From NCBI RefSeq assembly GCF_000760695.4, contig NZ_JHEG04000001.1, positions 7,437,555 to 7,501,554 on the forward strand: DNA of 64,000 nucleotides, written 5' to 3'. A program made the position numbers and the translations under genes. This document shows, piece by piece, positions 45,894 through 55,731 of this stretch. The notes beneath the pieces are model-generated. The model had not been told where the DNA came from. It was given only the letters and a program-made list of their open reading frames with translations, and did no database searches. The stretch comes from Tolypothrix bouteillei VB521301 (GTDB taxonomy: Bacteria; Cyanobacteriota; Cyanobacteriia; Cyanobacteriales; Nostocaceae). Each line of letters begins with the position of its first letter. The first letter of the stretch is position 1.

Positions 45894-48752
45894 CTATTGA
45901 GGACATTCGCGACTCAAGACAAGCTTTCCCGAAGGCAAATAATACACATTTTGTGGTTCTAGAATCGGGTCACCCTTTTGCCAAGGACGCGATCTATTCT
46001 CAGTTTGTACGTTACGAACATCACCTGTGGAATAAACTGAAACGGCAATATCCCCAGGACGGTTGGGCAAACCACCAGAACCCGTAACGGTGAATGTATT
46101 TTCTTGTTTACCACGGCGAGCAATGCAACTATTAGCAATCAGGGCATTGGTATCAATTGGAGTTTGCACTAATTCTGCCAAATTGTTTTGAATATAGCTA
46201 GTGTCGGGGATAAAAGTGTTTCCTGATGAAAGTTCTCCAGTTGCATTAATATCGGCGCGATTATTACCATTTAAGAAGTTGTTTGAAGGGTTGGGTTTAA
46301 TTTGAGAAGAAGCGGGATTAAAATTAAAACCGAAGTAAGCAGGTGTATTGAGAGTAATGTTTCCTCCCTTTCCTTGTTGAGCAAAAGCAAAGAGATCGCT
46401 GTCATCAAAGGCGATAATCGCTGATGCTGTTATGTCTATATTACCGCCATTAGCATTGCTACTCGCTTGAGTCGATATATCGCTATTATTACTAAGGAGT
46501 AATCTATCGGCAATTCGGAGGGTAATATTTCCACCAGATAAACTAGTCGAGCTTGCTACTGAAGGTGTATTCAACGCGAGTATAGATGAATTGCGATCGA
46601 GAGTAAAGGAATTAGCGCTTATCATGATGTTTCCAGCATTTCCTTGTCCTTGAGATTCAGTACTGAGCTGCGCTCCATTGTTGAAAAATATTTTAGAAGT
46701 TTTAATATCAATCTCACCAGCATTTCCTTCTCCTGTCTTCCCTACTCCACTATCGATTGAACTGTTATCAACAAAAACAGTATCTTTGGCAGTTATTCTC
46801 ATATTCCCTCCATTTCCTTTTCCAAAAATACTCGTACTTAAACGAGCACCATTAGCGATCGAGATGGCATTGGCTTCAAGTTTAATATTGCTGCCATTAG
46901 CCCTTGCTCCAGGAGCCACAGCAGTCACAATAGAACTGTTAAAACCATCAAAAGATATAGAATCAGTAGCTTGAATGGAGAGAGTACCTGCTTCCCCTAT
47001 AGAATTAGAGTAAGAACGAGCTAATAATGCAGATCCATTAGTAAAAGAAACATTTTTAGCGAAGATCGAAATAGTACCGACTTTTCCTTCTGCTGACGTT
47101 CCATTGGGTTGTCCCAAACTACTCTCAATAATACTCCCATTAGCTGCAGAAAAAAGGTCTCTAGCTTCGAGGGAAATATTTCCTGCATTTCCCTGTCTTG
47201 TATTACTATTAGCTATTAGAGAATTATTATTTAGAAAGATTTGCGGGGATTTAATTTCAATTTTTCCTGCATTCCCTTCTCCCAAAAAGTTAAATTCTTG
47301 TGCAAAGAGTACACTGCTATTGATGCTACTTCGATCCAAAATAATTTTTTCATTAGCATTAATCTGAATATTTCCAGCGTCTCCCTTTGTTAAACTGCTA
47401 GCTTCAACAAAAGCATCGTTAAGTAATGAGATTTTTTTCGCATTAATACTAATATTGCCACCTTTTCCTTGAGCGTTAGGAAGTAGTACACTCTCAATTT
47501 GCCCACTATCAGAAACCACTTCATTTTTTGCTTCAATCTTTACATTACCAGCATTACCTTTCCCAGAGCTACTAACGCTGATATTACCATTATTGCCAAT
47601 CGTTAGATTACCAGTAGATATCTCAATATTCCCTCCTCTTCCTTGAGTATCTGGGGTGAGTAAAGTACTGTCAATTCGTCCACCATCTAAAACAATGCTC
47701 TCAGTAGCATTGATAACAATATCTCCTGCTTTAGTGTCTTGGGAACCTAAACTACCAGTAATACTTGCACTTAAAGCACTCCCCTCTCTCAGTTCTAAAT
47801 TCTTGCTGTTAATTGCGATCGCTGAAAGCGGTGGCTCTTGCACTATCGCGCCTCCTCCGGAAAGAACACTGACACTTGCACCTTTACTCAAGAAAACATT
47901 GCTTCTTTCCACATTCTCAGGAAAACTCAAACTTATATTTTTACCATCCTCATTCAATATAACTGTTCCTGCACTAGCTAATCCTCCTAGCTCTACTCTT
48001 CCACCATTTGCGATCGCTACTCCTCCATCCATCCTCACATTACCACCTACCAACAGCAAACTCGTGCCATCGGGAACGCGCAGCAAACCAGAATTATTCT
48101 GAATAGATACCGTTTGATTAATTCGATTAAAAAATAATGCTCCTGGATTAATAGTTAATAACGACGAAGGAGCTTCTGGATTCGTAGCACTAAAAAATCC
48201 TTGATTTCCAAACTGAACATCGTTGGCAGTGGTTGCAATAAAGGAACCTTGTACATTTAGTCTAGCATTTTCCCCAAATATAATTCCATTAGGATTAATG
48301 AGAAATAAGTTAGGTTTGGAGTTGCCAAAAGTTCCCAGTGTACCCAAAATTTCAGAGCGGTTTCCACCTGTAACTCGTGTTAATATATTTTGAATCCTCC
48401 CATTAGAATTGAAAAAATAAACTCCTCTTTGCTTACCAACGTTAAATTCTTTAAAACTATGAAACAAGTTAATTGCGCGAATAGCACCACCAGTAATGAC
48501 CTCAATTGGTTGTCCCTGAAAATTCTGTATGATTTGAGATGATTCACTCCCAAGCGTGTCATCTGCTTGAATATTACTGGGAGTACTCTGAGACAAAACT
48601 TTATCGGTAAATAGATTTAGTAATAATAATGTTAAAAATAATACGGGTTTAAACTGCCAATAACCCCAAGACTGCTTGGTGTCAGGAAAATAGGAATTAC
48701 GATCGGAAACAATTATTTCGCGCTTTGCACTTTTCTGTCTGGTGAATTGCAT
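45894..48752 (-). CDS. two-partner secretion exoprotein (TpsA 4)
   Basis: 952 residues, the shortest of the five. A long N-terminal region precedes a hydrophobic signal (PVLFLTLLLLNLFTDKVLSQ). The TPS domain has DDTLGSESSQIIQNFQG and LINPNGIIFGENARLN. The beta-helix body is followed by the C-terminal module with Cys876 and Cys950 (SRECPQ end), the only cysteines. A good sigma70-like promoter lies 31-59 bases upstream (48783-48811). Its 5' end and promoter are duplicated in the relic at 55366-55731, which shows that a sister gene once existed there. Confidence 0.9.
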   Translation of the reverse strand: MQFTRQKSAKREIIVSDRNSYFPDTKQSWGYWQFKPVLFLTLLLLNLFTDKVLSQSTPSNIQADDTLGSESSQIIQNFQGQPIEVITGGAIRAINLFHSFKEFNVGKQRGVYFFNSNGRIQNILTRVTGGNRSEILGTLGTFGNSKPNLFLINPNGIIFGENARLNVQGSFIATTANDVQFGNQGFFSATNPEAPSSLLTINPGALFFNRINQTVSIQNNSGLLRVPDGTSLLLVGGNVRMDGGVAIANGGRVELGGLASAGTVILNEDGKNISLSFPENVERSNVFLSKGASVSVLSGGGAIVQEPPLSAIAINSKNLELREGSALSASITGSLGSQDTKAGDIVINATESIVLDGGRIDSTLLTPDTQGRGGNIEISTGNLTIGNNGNISVSSSGKGNAGNVKIEAKNEVVSDSGQIESVLLPNAQGKGGNISINAKKISLLNDAFVEASSLTKGDAGNIQINANEKIILDRSSINSSVLFAQEFNFLGEGNAGKIEIKSPQIFLNNNSLIANSNTRQGNAGNISLEARDLFSAANGSIIESSLGQPNGTSAEGKVGTISIFAKNVSFTNGSALLARSYSNSIGEAGTLSIQATDSISFDGFNSSIVTAVAPGARANGSNIKLEANAISIANGARLSTSIFGKGNGGNMRITAKDTVFVDNSSIDSGVGKTGEGNAGEIDIKTSKIFFNNGAQLSTESQGQGNAGNIMISANSFTLDRNSSILALNTPSVASSTSLSGGNITLRIADRLLLSNNSDISTQASSNANGGNIDITASAIIAFDDSDLFAFAQQGKGGNITLNTPAYFGFNFNPASSQIKPNPSNNFLNGNNRADINATGELSSGNTFIPDTSYIQNNLAELVQTPIDTNALIANSCIARRGKQENTFTVTGSGGLPNRPGDIAVSVYSTGDVRNVQTENRSRPWQKGDPILEPQNVYYLPSGKLVLSRECPQ

Positions 48753-48782
48753 ATTTTAACAAGCCAAGTTGCTAATGTTGGT

Positions 48783-48811
48783 ATTTTAGTATGCATAAAC
48801 AGTGAATGCAA
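48783..48811 (-). promoter_or_regulatory. promoter of TpsA 4
   Basis: On the minus strand TTGCAT (48811-48806), a 17-base spacer and TAAAAT (48788-48783) make a good housekeeping promoter with a short leader. The spacer begins TCACTGTTTATGC, similar to the candidate site upstream of TpsA 3. The duplicate at 55554 keeps both boxes and the spacing. Confidence 0.5.
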
Positions 48812-48975
48812 TTTCCTTATGATTCTTTAATGATATTTATTAAATACATAGCTAATTCAAGAAACTTCTTACATTAACTCATAGTTTTTCTAAATGAATT
48901 CAGAACTCAAATGTGAATTTCAAGAATGTGCTGTGGCGTGAGTACTAAGACTATTAGAGAAACAAGGAGACGCTC

Positions 48976-49338
48976 GTGATTACCCAGTCTATTCGTAACA
49001 TTCTATTCGCAATGACTTTAGCATTACCCACACTACCACTTGCTAACCAAAATGCGCTTGCAAATGACCGTCGTGATTTCGTTATTTATAACAATAATGA
49101 ATTAGAAATTACAAAATTGTATGTTTCTTCTGGGAGTTCAAAGTACTGGGGTTCAAACCTTATCCAATCAGATATTGTTAGTGGTAGTTCTGGAAAAATA
49201 ACGTTTGGTAATAACAGTAACCAATGTGTCTATGATATCAAAGCGGTTTACACTGACAAGACTTATGATGTTAGTCGCGCTAATCTTTGCCAAACTTATG
49301 GAATAACCTTCTATGGTCACGGTGGCGATTACCGATAG
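48976..49338 (+). CDS. small secreted protein with a beta-rich domain
   Basis: 120 residues with a signal peptide (NILFAMTLALPTLPLANQNALA). The domain includes YNNNELEITKLYVSSGSSKYW, then SGSSGKITFGNNSNQCVYDIKA and ANLCQTYGITFYG. Two cysteines could form a disulfide. Similar secreted domains occur in many bacteria without a known role. The start is GTG with AAGGAG about seven bases upstream. It is divergent from TpsA 4; the spacer and first codons are duplicated at 55500-55731. Confidence 0.78.
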   Translation: MITQSIRNILFAMTLALPTLPLANQNALANDRRDFVIYNNNELEITKLYVSSGSSKYWGSNLIQSDIVSGSSGKITFGNNSNQCVYDIKAVYTDKTYDVSRANLCQTYGITFYGHGGDYR

Positions 49339-49564
49339 ATTTATCTGTTTAGAGGAAGCGATCGCTATTAGGAGATCGCCTCTTCTGCAATACGTATTAA
49401 CCCTCAATGACTTCAAATCGAAATATTGTCTCTCTTCTATCCAGGATATGGTAAAAAATTCAGATCTTGAATAAAGCGATAGTCTCGCTAATTTTTACTA
49501 AGTAAAGAATAAAGCACATCTACATATTGAGTAACTCTAAAATTTACAAACAGTAACGTTGTCT

Positions 49565-49867
49565 TTAAAACCTATCTTGCCATGATTTAGGATGACGTTT
49601 GCTGTGAAAGCAAGCAATAACAGAAATGATGTCTTGCTCGAACACGTAAAGGATTCCATAGGGGAAACGTCAAACTAATGCTCGTCGCACTTGTTTGTGG
49701 ATGATAGGATAGATCGGAGGATTACGTCCAATTCCAGATAAACAAGTATCGACTGCTCGGACAAACTCAGAGCCTAAACCTGAAGTATGTGCTTCGTACC
49801 ACTCGAAAGCGTCTTGAATATCCAGTTCTGCTTCAGGACGTGTATCTGCTATACACGTTAGCGAAAC
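49565..49867 (-). pseudogene. RelE/ParE family toxin gene inactivated by a stop
   Basis: The minus-strand frame encodes PEAELDIQDAFEWYEAHTSG, then GIGRNPPIYPIIHKQVRRALV. An in-frame TGA at 49682-49680 interrupts before RFPYGILYVFEQDIISVIAC and FHSKRHPKSWQDRF. This is a recognisable ParE/RelE toxin fold. No ATG opens the frame and no antitoxin gene remains next to it. The region 49339-49564 holds nothing else recognisable. Confidence 0.82.
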
Positions 49868-49901
49868 TTACCAAAGGTATCGCTGTGTTTATTCCCTGTA
49901 A

Positions 49902-52900
49902 CTATCGACACTCTCGACTCATCACCAATCGACCATTTGAGAGTCGATAAACCCCTTGCGGTTCGATGATAGGGTCGCCTTTTTTCCAAAGACGCGATGT
50001 CTTTTCATCTATGACATTGCGTACATCACCTGTAGAATAATTTGATACCGACGCTTCACTAGGGCGGTTGGGTAAACCACCTGCACCCGTGATAATGAAA
50101 CTACCCTGTTGTTTCGTCTGACTCCGAACTATGCAACTATTGGCGATAAGTGTGTTGGTGTCGATCGCATTTGTAGGAAGAGCGGTGAGGCTGTTTTGAA
50201 TTGAACTGTTATCAGGAGAATTAACATTAATAGTTCCCGGTAAGCCAAGGTTTGAACTTGCAGTAATATCATTTGTTTGATTTGATGGTTGGGAACGCGC
50301 TTCAATACCAAAAATTCCACGTGCATTAATGTTTACATTACCACCTGTACCCCTAAAGGCATTGGCTGTGATGTCGTTGTTTTCATTAGGAAATGCGATG
50401 AGGAAGGGTGTATTAATTGTGATGTTGCCACCATTACCACCTGCTTGGGCTGTTCCTGCGGTAGTGGAAATTTGGCTTCCATTGCGTAGAAATAAGTATT
50501 GTCCAAGGTTTAAATTGATATTGCCTCCGTCAGTAGAAGTTGTTTGGGCAGTAATTTGACCATTATTGAGGCGGGCAACATTAGCAGTAATATTAATATC
50601 GCCTGCTGTACCTTTTCCCTGGCTGCTACTGCTGATAAATCCACCATCTGCAACGTTCAACAACGGCGTTTCAATTGTGAGACTTCCACCATTACCTGTA
50701 CTTCTTTCAGATGCAGCAGCAGTGATTTTGCTAGTTCTTTGTCTTTCCAATGTACCTGTAGAGACACCTGCGACATTTACAGATTCGCTAGCGCGGATGA
50801 AGATTTTTCCTGCGTCACCTTCTCCTGTAGTTTGAACAAAAACTTCTGCACCATCTTTTACACTTAATGTTCTCGTTTCAATCGTCAAATTTCCACCTTT
50901 TCCTACAGGCGATCTGCCGTTGCGAGGGTCTATAATATTTGCTTCGATTCTTCCATCTGTTTGAACACCTGCAAAAATACCTGTGTTGTAAAAGTTAGGT
51001 TTCTCTGTTTCAAATAAATCTATTTCATCAGCACGAATAAAAACATTACCAGCATCACCATCACCAAAGGTTGCTGCTTGTATTTTGCTGCCATCACTCA
51101 CACTTAAGCGCCTAGTTTCAATAGTTAAGTTACCTCCTCTCCCTTTACCGAGTAAATCTATTTGAGCGAATAAACCACCAGGATAACCGACTGAACCCGT
51201 ATTACTTGTATCACCTTCACGTTTAAGAATTTGTCCACTTAATTCCACAGACTCAGTAGCGATGATTTTAAAATCACCTACATTTCCCTCGCCCAATACA
51301 CTAGGTCCTATTTGTGAGTCTCTAACAATTAACCTTCCTGTTTTGACAGTGATATTTCCAGAGTTACCTCTGGCGCTTTGTAGAACGTCAGATTCTAAGT
51401 TACCATCACTTAATATTTCTAATAAATCTTTAGCTTCAACTGTAATGTTTCCTCCATTTCCTTGTCCAGAAGTGTTAGCAACGATTCCTGCTCTATTTGC
51501 AATATTTAAAGACCCAGTAGTAATGTCTATACTTCCAGCATTTCCTACCGCACTGCTCTGAACATTGTTGTAAATATATGATGCAGCATCTAGAAAAATT
51601 GCATCACGAACTGTGACGGAAATATTACCTGAATCACCTTTACCAGAAGTAGTAGAACTTATCTCTCCACCATCTTTTACAAAAACATTTCCAGCTTGAA
51701 CTTTGATATCCCCAGAACGCCCAATTGCACCAGCACCAAGATTGGCAAACACACCACTGTTTTTCCCAATAGTCAATGCATCTCGCACGTTAATATTTAA
51801 CGTGCCACCAATACCTTGCCCACCCGGACGTGTGTTAGAGGCTCCGTTGACACCAAACTGTAATCGCCCATCATTCATTAGAGACAGCGATCCTGCAGTA
51901 ATACTTATATTGCCACCATTTCCTATAGCTCCAGCAAGTACATTGCTATATACACTGCTGTAATTTCCATCGCTATCTACCCCATCAAAAGTAACTGCAT
52001 CCCTAGCTTGAATCGTGACGTTTCCCGCATTCCCGCGTCCGCGAGTAAAGGAATTAATTTGAGCGCCATTTTTTACCGCAAGTACACCTGTTGTGATATC
52101 TATATTTCCAGCATTTCCTACTGCACTGCTACTCTGAACATTGTTGGAAATATATGATGATGCAGCATCTAGAAAAATTGCATCACGAGCTGTGACGGAA
52201 ATATTACCTGAATCACCTTTACCAGAAGTAGTAGAACTTATCTCTCCACCATCTTTTACGAAAACATTTCCAGCCCGAATTTTGATATCCCCACCACGTC
52301 CAATTGCACCAGCACCAAGATTGGCAAACACACCACTGTTTTTCCCAATAGTCAATGCATCTCGCACGTTAATATTTAACGTGCCACCAATACCTTGCCC
52401 ACCCGGAAGTGTGTTAGAAGCTCCGTTAACACCAACCTGTATTCGCCCACCGTTCGACAGAGACAATGAGCTTGCAGTAATATTTATATTGCCGCCATTT
52501 CCTATAGCTCCAGATTCTACAGTGCTAGATACACTGCTTTCATTCCCATCACTATTCGCCCCATCAAAAGTAATTGCATTCCTGGCTTGAATGGTTATAT
52601 TTCCCGCATTCCCTTGTCCGCGAGTAAAGCTATTGATTTGAGCGCCATTTGTCGCAGAAAAGGAACCTGTAGTAATACTTATGCCACCACTGTTACCAAC
52701 AGCATTACTTTGCTGTACGTTGCTATAAATACCACTGGTATCTAGAGAAATAGTGTCAAGAACTGTTATAGAAATTTTTCCCGAATCTCCTTTACCCAAA
52801 GTACTGGAAATTATCTCTCCACCATCTTTGACAAAAAGATTTCCAGCTTGAATGTTGACATCTCCACCGCGTCCAGTTGCATCAGTACCAAGATTGGCAA

Positions 52901-54890
52901 ATACACCACTGTCTTTGCCAATAGTCAATGCATCTCGCACATTAATATTTACAGTACCACCAATACCTTGCCCACCAGGAAAGGTTCTAGAGGCTTCACG
53001 GATACCGCTATTTAAGTACCCACCATTTGTCAGGGATAATGAACCAGCAGTGATACTGATATTGCCACCATTACCCACTCCACCTGCTAAAACATTACTA
53101 TATAAAGCACTGAGATTTCCATTACTATCTATCCCATCAAAAGTGACTGCATCCCTAGCTTGAATGGTTATATTGCCTGCATTTCCTTGTCCGCGAGTAA
53201 AGCTATTTATTTGAGCGCCATTGATGACAGAAAGCGAAGCAGTAGTAATACTTATGCCACCACTGTTACCAACAGCATCTCTTTGCTGTATGTTATTATA
53301 AATACCTTCGGTGTCTAGAGAAATAGTGTCAAGAACTGTTATAGAAATTTTCCCCGAATCTCCTTCACCAAAAGTACTGGAAATTATCTCTCCACCATCT
53401 CTGATAAACAAGTTCCCAGCTTGAATGTTGACATCTCCACCGCGTCCAATTGCACCAGCACCAAGATTAGCAAATACACCACTATCTTTCCCAATGGTCA
53501 ATGCATCTCGCACGTTGACATTTAAAGTACCGCCATTACCTCGACCACCCAGAAGTGTATCAGATGCTTCACGAACACCCACTCCTAATAGTCCACCATT
53601 TGTTAAAAATAACGACCTAGCAGTAATATTTATACTGCCACCGTTACCTATAGCTCCAGGTTCTACATCACTAAATGAAGCGCTTGGAAATCCGTCGCTA
53701 TCTATCCCATCAAAAATGACTGCATCCCTGGCTTGAATTGTAATATTTCCCGCATTTCCTCGTCCGCGAGTCAAAGAATCTATTTGAGCGCCACCTGTTA
53801 CTTCAAGGGAACCAGTGTTAATTGTTATATCACCAGCATTACCTACTGCTTCTGCTCGAACTGAGTTGAAAATTAAGCTATTTGTCCCTGCAAGTTTTAT
53901 TTGCCCTATTGCATCAACTTTGATGTTCCCTGCCTGAGTTCCTGTTGTCCCTAAACCTTGCCCGATACCTCCAAGAATTTGACTACCTTCTAAAATCTTT
54001 AAATTTCGGGCATTAACCGCAATACTACCACCACTATCACCAGTAACATCAACTACAGCCCTGTTGGTAAGAGATATATCTCCTCGTTGCACTCTGTCTG
54101 GAAAAGTTAAACTGAAATTCTTCCCATTTTCTTGAATTCCAATGCTTCCCGCTTCTACCAATCCTCCTAACTCGATTCTTCCACCAGAAGCGATCGCCCA
54201 TCCCCTATCCATGCTGACATTACCACCAACAAGCAGCAAACTCTTACCATCTAGAACGCGCAAACCAAGTACATCATCACCCGCAAGGTCTTTTCCTGCA
54301 TCTGCAATTGAATTATTCTGAATCGATGCAGTTTGATTAATTTGATTAAAAAACAACGATCCTGGGTTAATCGTCAGTAACGACGAAGGTGTTTCTGGAT
54401 TGGTAGCACTAAAAGTCCCTAAATTTTCAAACTGAATCCCGTTCGCTGTCGTCGCCACAAACGAACCATTCACATCCAAACTGGCATTTTGCCCAAAGAT
54501 TATTCCATTTGGGTTAATTAGAAACAGATTGGCATTACCTAATACACCAAGCGTTCCTCGAATATTGGAGGGATTGTTCCCCGTCACGCGACTCAAAATA
54601 TTCTGGATGCCAACAGGATTGGTGAAGTACACACCCTGTTGATTACCAACATTAAATTCGCTAAAACTGTGGAATAGGTTTGCTCCTCGAATCGCTCCGC
54701 TATCAATGCGATCGCTAAGCTGATTGTTGATAAGAATATTGGGAGTAACAACAGAGCTTTCAGCACCCAGAGTGGTATCAGGTGCGATCTGGGCTAGAGC
54801 ACAATTTCTAGAGTTGGTGCTGACTCCACAAAACACCAATGTACTGACCAGCAATAATTTCCAGTTCCGTCGCTGCCAACACTGAACCAT
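49902..54890 (-). CDS. large two-partner secretion exoprotein with tandem repeats (TpsA 5)
   Basis: 1662 residues. The signal region ends in NCALAQ; the TPS domain has NLFHSFSEFNVG, then LINPNGIIFGQNASLDV. The body contains four long in-frame tandem repeats of 191-193 residues each (bases 51664 to about 53870), with units such as DALTIGKDSGVFANLGAGA and FVKDGGEISSTTSGKGDSG. The C-terminal module has Cys1586 and Cys1661 (SRECR end), the only cysteines of the mature chain. GGGGGAC precedes the ATG by five bases. This gene also donated the fragment at 55724-55820. It is the TpsA nearest to tpsB, though on the opposite strand. Confidence 0.9.
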   Translation of the reverse strand: MVQCWQRRNWKLLLVSTLVFCGVSTNSRNCALAQIAPDTTLGAESSVVTPNILINNQLSDRIDSGAIRGANLFHSFSEFNVGNQQGVYFTNPVGIQNILSRVTGNNPSNIRGTLGVLGNANLFLINPNGIIFGQNASLDVNGSFVATTANGIQFENLGTFSATNPETPSSLLTINPGSLFFNQINQTASIQNNSIADAGKDLAGDDVLGLRVLDGKSLLLVGGNVSMDRGWAIASGGRIELGGLVEAGSIGIQENGKNFSLTFPDRVQRGDISLTNRAVVDVTGDSGGSIAVNARNLKILEGSQILGGIGQGLGTTGTQAGNIKVDAIGQIKLAGTNSLIFNSVRAEAVGNAGDITINTGSLEVTGGAQIDSLTRGRGNAGNITIQARDAVIFDGIDSDGFPSASFSDVEPGAIGNGGSINITARSLFLTNGGLLGVGVREASDTLLGGRGNGGTLNVNVRDALTIGKDSGVFANLGAGAIGRGGDVNIQAGNLFIRDGGEIISSTFGEGDSGKISITVLDTISLDTEGIYNNIQQRDAVGNSGGISITTASLSVINGAQINSFTRGQGNAGNITIQARDAVTFDGIDSNGNLSALYSNVLAGGVGNGGNISITAGSLSLTNGGYLNSGIREASRTFPGGQGIGGTVNINVRDALTIGKDSGVFANLGTDATGRGGDVNIQAGNLFVKDGGEIISSTLGKGDSGKISITVLDTISLDTSGIYSNVQQSNAVGNSGGISITTGSFSATNGAQINSFTRGQGNAGNITIQARNAITFDGANSDGNESSVSSTVESGAIGNGGNINITASSLSLSNGGRIQVGVNGASNTLPGGQGIGGTLNINVRDALTIGKNSGVFANLGAGAIGRGGDIKIRAGNVFVKDGGEISSTTSGKGDSGNISVTARDAIFLDAASSYISNNVQSSSAVGNAGNIDITTGVLAVKNGAQINSFTRGRGNAGNVTIQARDAVTFDGVDSDGNYSSVYSNVLAGAIGNGGNISITAGSLSLMNDGRLQFGVNGASNTRPGGQGIGGTLNINVRDALTIGKNSGVFANLGAGAIGRSGDIKVQAGNVFVKDGGEISSTTSGKGDSGNISVTVRDAIFLDAASYIYNNVQSSAVGNAGSIDITTGSLNIANRAGIVANTSGQGNGGNITVEAKDLLEILSDGNLESDVLQSARGNSGNITVKTGRLIVRDSQIGPSVLGEGNVGDFKIIATESVELSGQILKREGDTSNTGSVGYPGGLFAQIDLLGKGRGGNLTIETRRLSVSDGSKIQAATFGDGDAGNVFIRADEIDLFETEKPNFYNTGIFAGVQTDGRIEANIIDPRNGRSPVGKGGNLTIETRTLSVKDGAEVFVQTTGEGDAGKIFIRASESVNVAGVSTGTLERQRTSKITAAASERSTGNGGSLTIETPLLNVADGGFISSSSQGKGTAGDINITANVARLNNGQITAQTTSTDGGNINLNLGQYLFLRNGSQISTTAGTAQAGGNGGNITINTPFLIAFPNENNDITANAFRGTGGNVNINARGIFGIEARSQPSNQTNDITASSNLGLPGTINVNSPDNSSIQNSLTALPTNAIDTNTLIANSCIVRSQTKQQGSFIITGAGGLPNRPSEASVSNYSTGDVRNVIDEKTSRLWKKGDPIIEPQGVYRLSNGRLVMSRECR
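51664..53870 (-). repeat. four tandem 573-579-bp coding repeats in TpsA 5
   Basis: The marker TCTCCACCATCT recurs at 51664, 52243, 52816 and 53389, giving periods of 579, 573 and 573 bases, all multiples of three. Copies are nearly identical over long stretches, for example around ATAGTCAATGCATCTCGCAC in each. This is a recent in-frame expansion. Other boundary choices shift all copies equally. Confidence 0.85.
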
Positions 54891-55131
54891 AAAAGTCCCC
54901 CAAAATCATATCAGCGATTAATTGCTAACCTCTCACCGCCGATTGCGTTTAAATAGACCACACTGTTTAAACTACACATTATTGACGATACCATCTTTTT
55001 TGGAAAATTGAATTGCCTATAACTGCAACAAATAATACATTTTCCCGGTGCAAATTTAGAAGTTTTACGTATAAGTTAAGACTGGAAATTGTGAAGTCAT
55101 AAATTATAACTTGAGTAAAATTTTCAACAAT
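54891..55131. other. upstream region of TpsA 5
   Basis: 241 bases without a gene that should hold the TpsA 5 promoter. I cannot single out promoter boxes. Confidence 0.35.
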
Positions 55132-55497
55132 TCTACTAATTTTTGCGATAACTTGGTGAGGTTATTTTGAATGGAACTGGTGTCAGGTGCGGAAATATTT
55201 CCAGAAGCGATCGCACCCGTTGCGTTCACATCTACACAATTATTGCCATCAAGTGTTTGCCCCTTTGTGACTCGTTGTGCAGCCCGATAGCCAAAACCGA
55301 AAAAGGCTTTTGTCTTGAGGGTAATATTACCGCCTCAACCATCAAGGGCAAAAGCAAGAATATCGCTAAATAGATGTAAAAAATAATACGATTTTAAACT
55401 GCCAATAACCCCAATCCTGCTTGGTGTCAGGAAAATAGAGATTACAATCAGAAAAAATTAGTTCGCACTTTGCACTTTTCTGTCTAGTGAATTGCAT
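55132..55497 (-). pseudogene. internally deleted TpsA relic
   Basis: From ATG 55497 the minus strand encodes a TpsA 4-like N-terminus (MQFTRQKSAKCELIFSD, then YFPDTKQDWGYWQFKIVLFF) and stops. At about 55365 it switches directly to a TpsA C-terminal region in another frame (DILAFALDG, stop, GGNITLKTKAFFGFGYR, then SAPDTSSIQNNLTKL). The whole middle of the gene and the final Cys module are gone. The gene is dead, but its promoter boxes (55554-55526) are intact. Confidence 0.82.
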
Positions 55498-55731
55498 ATT
55501 TTAACAAGCCAAGTTGATAATGTTGGTATTTTAGTATGCAGAAACTGTGAATGCAATTTCCTGATGATTCTTTGATGATATTTATTAAACACATAGCTAA
55601 TTCAAGAAACTTCTTACATTAACTCATAGTTTTTCTAAATGAATTCATAACTCAAATGTGAATTTCAAGAATGTGCTGTGGCGTGAGTACTAAGACTATT
55701 AGAGAAAAAAGGAGACCATCGTGATTACCCA
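55366..55731. repeat. diverged duplicate of the TpsA 4 5' end, spacer and start of the 48976 gene
   Basis: The segment aligns with about 48608-48986, with a small gap near its left end. It includes the TpsA 4 N-terminus, its promoter, the divergent spacer, the AAGGAG site and the GTGATTACCCA start of the small secreted protein. It breaks off at ATTACCCA (55724-55731), where sequence from TpsA 5 begins. Confidence 0.85.

Noticed and set aside
51262..53736. Long plus-strand open frames opposite TpsA 5 (and similar ones opposite TpsA 2, 3 and 4)
   Set aside because: They recur with the repeat period, are Pro/Leu-rich antisense translations of Gly/Asn/Ile repeats, and lack ribosome sites. They are a composition effect of the real minus-strand genes.
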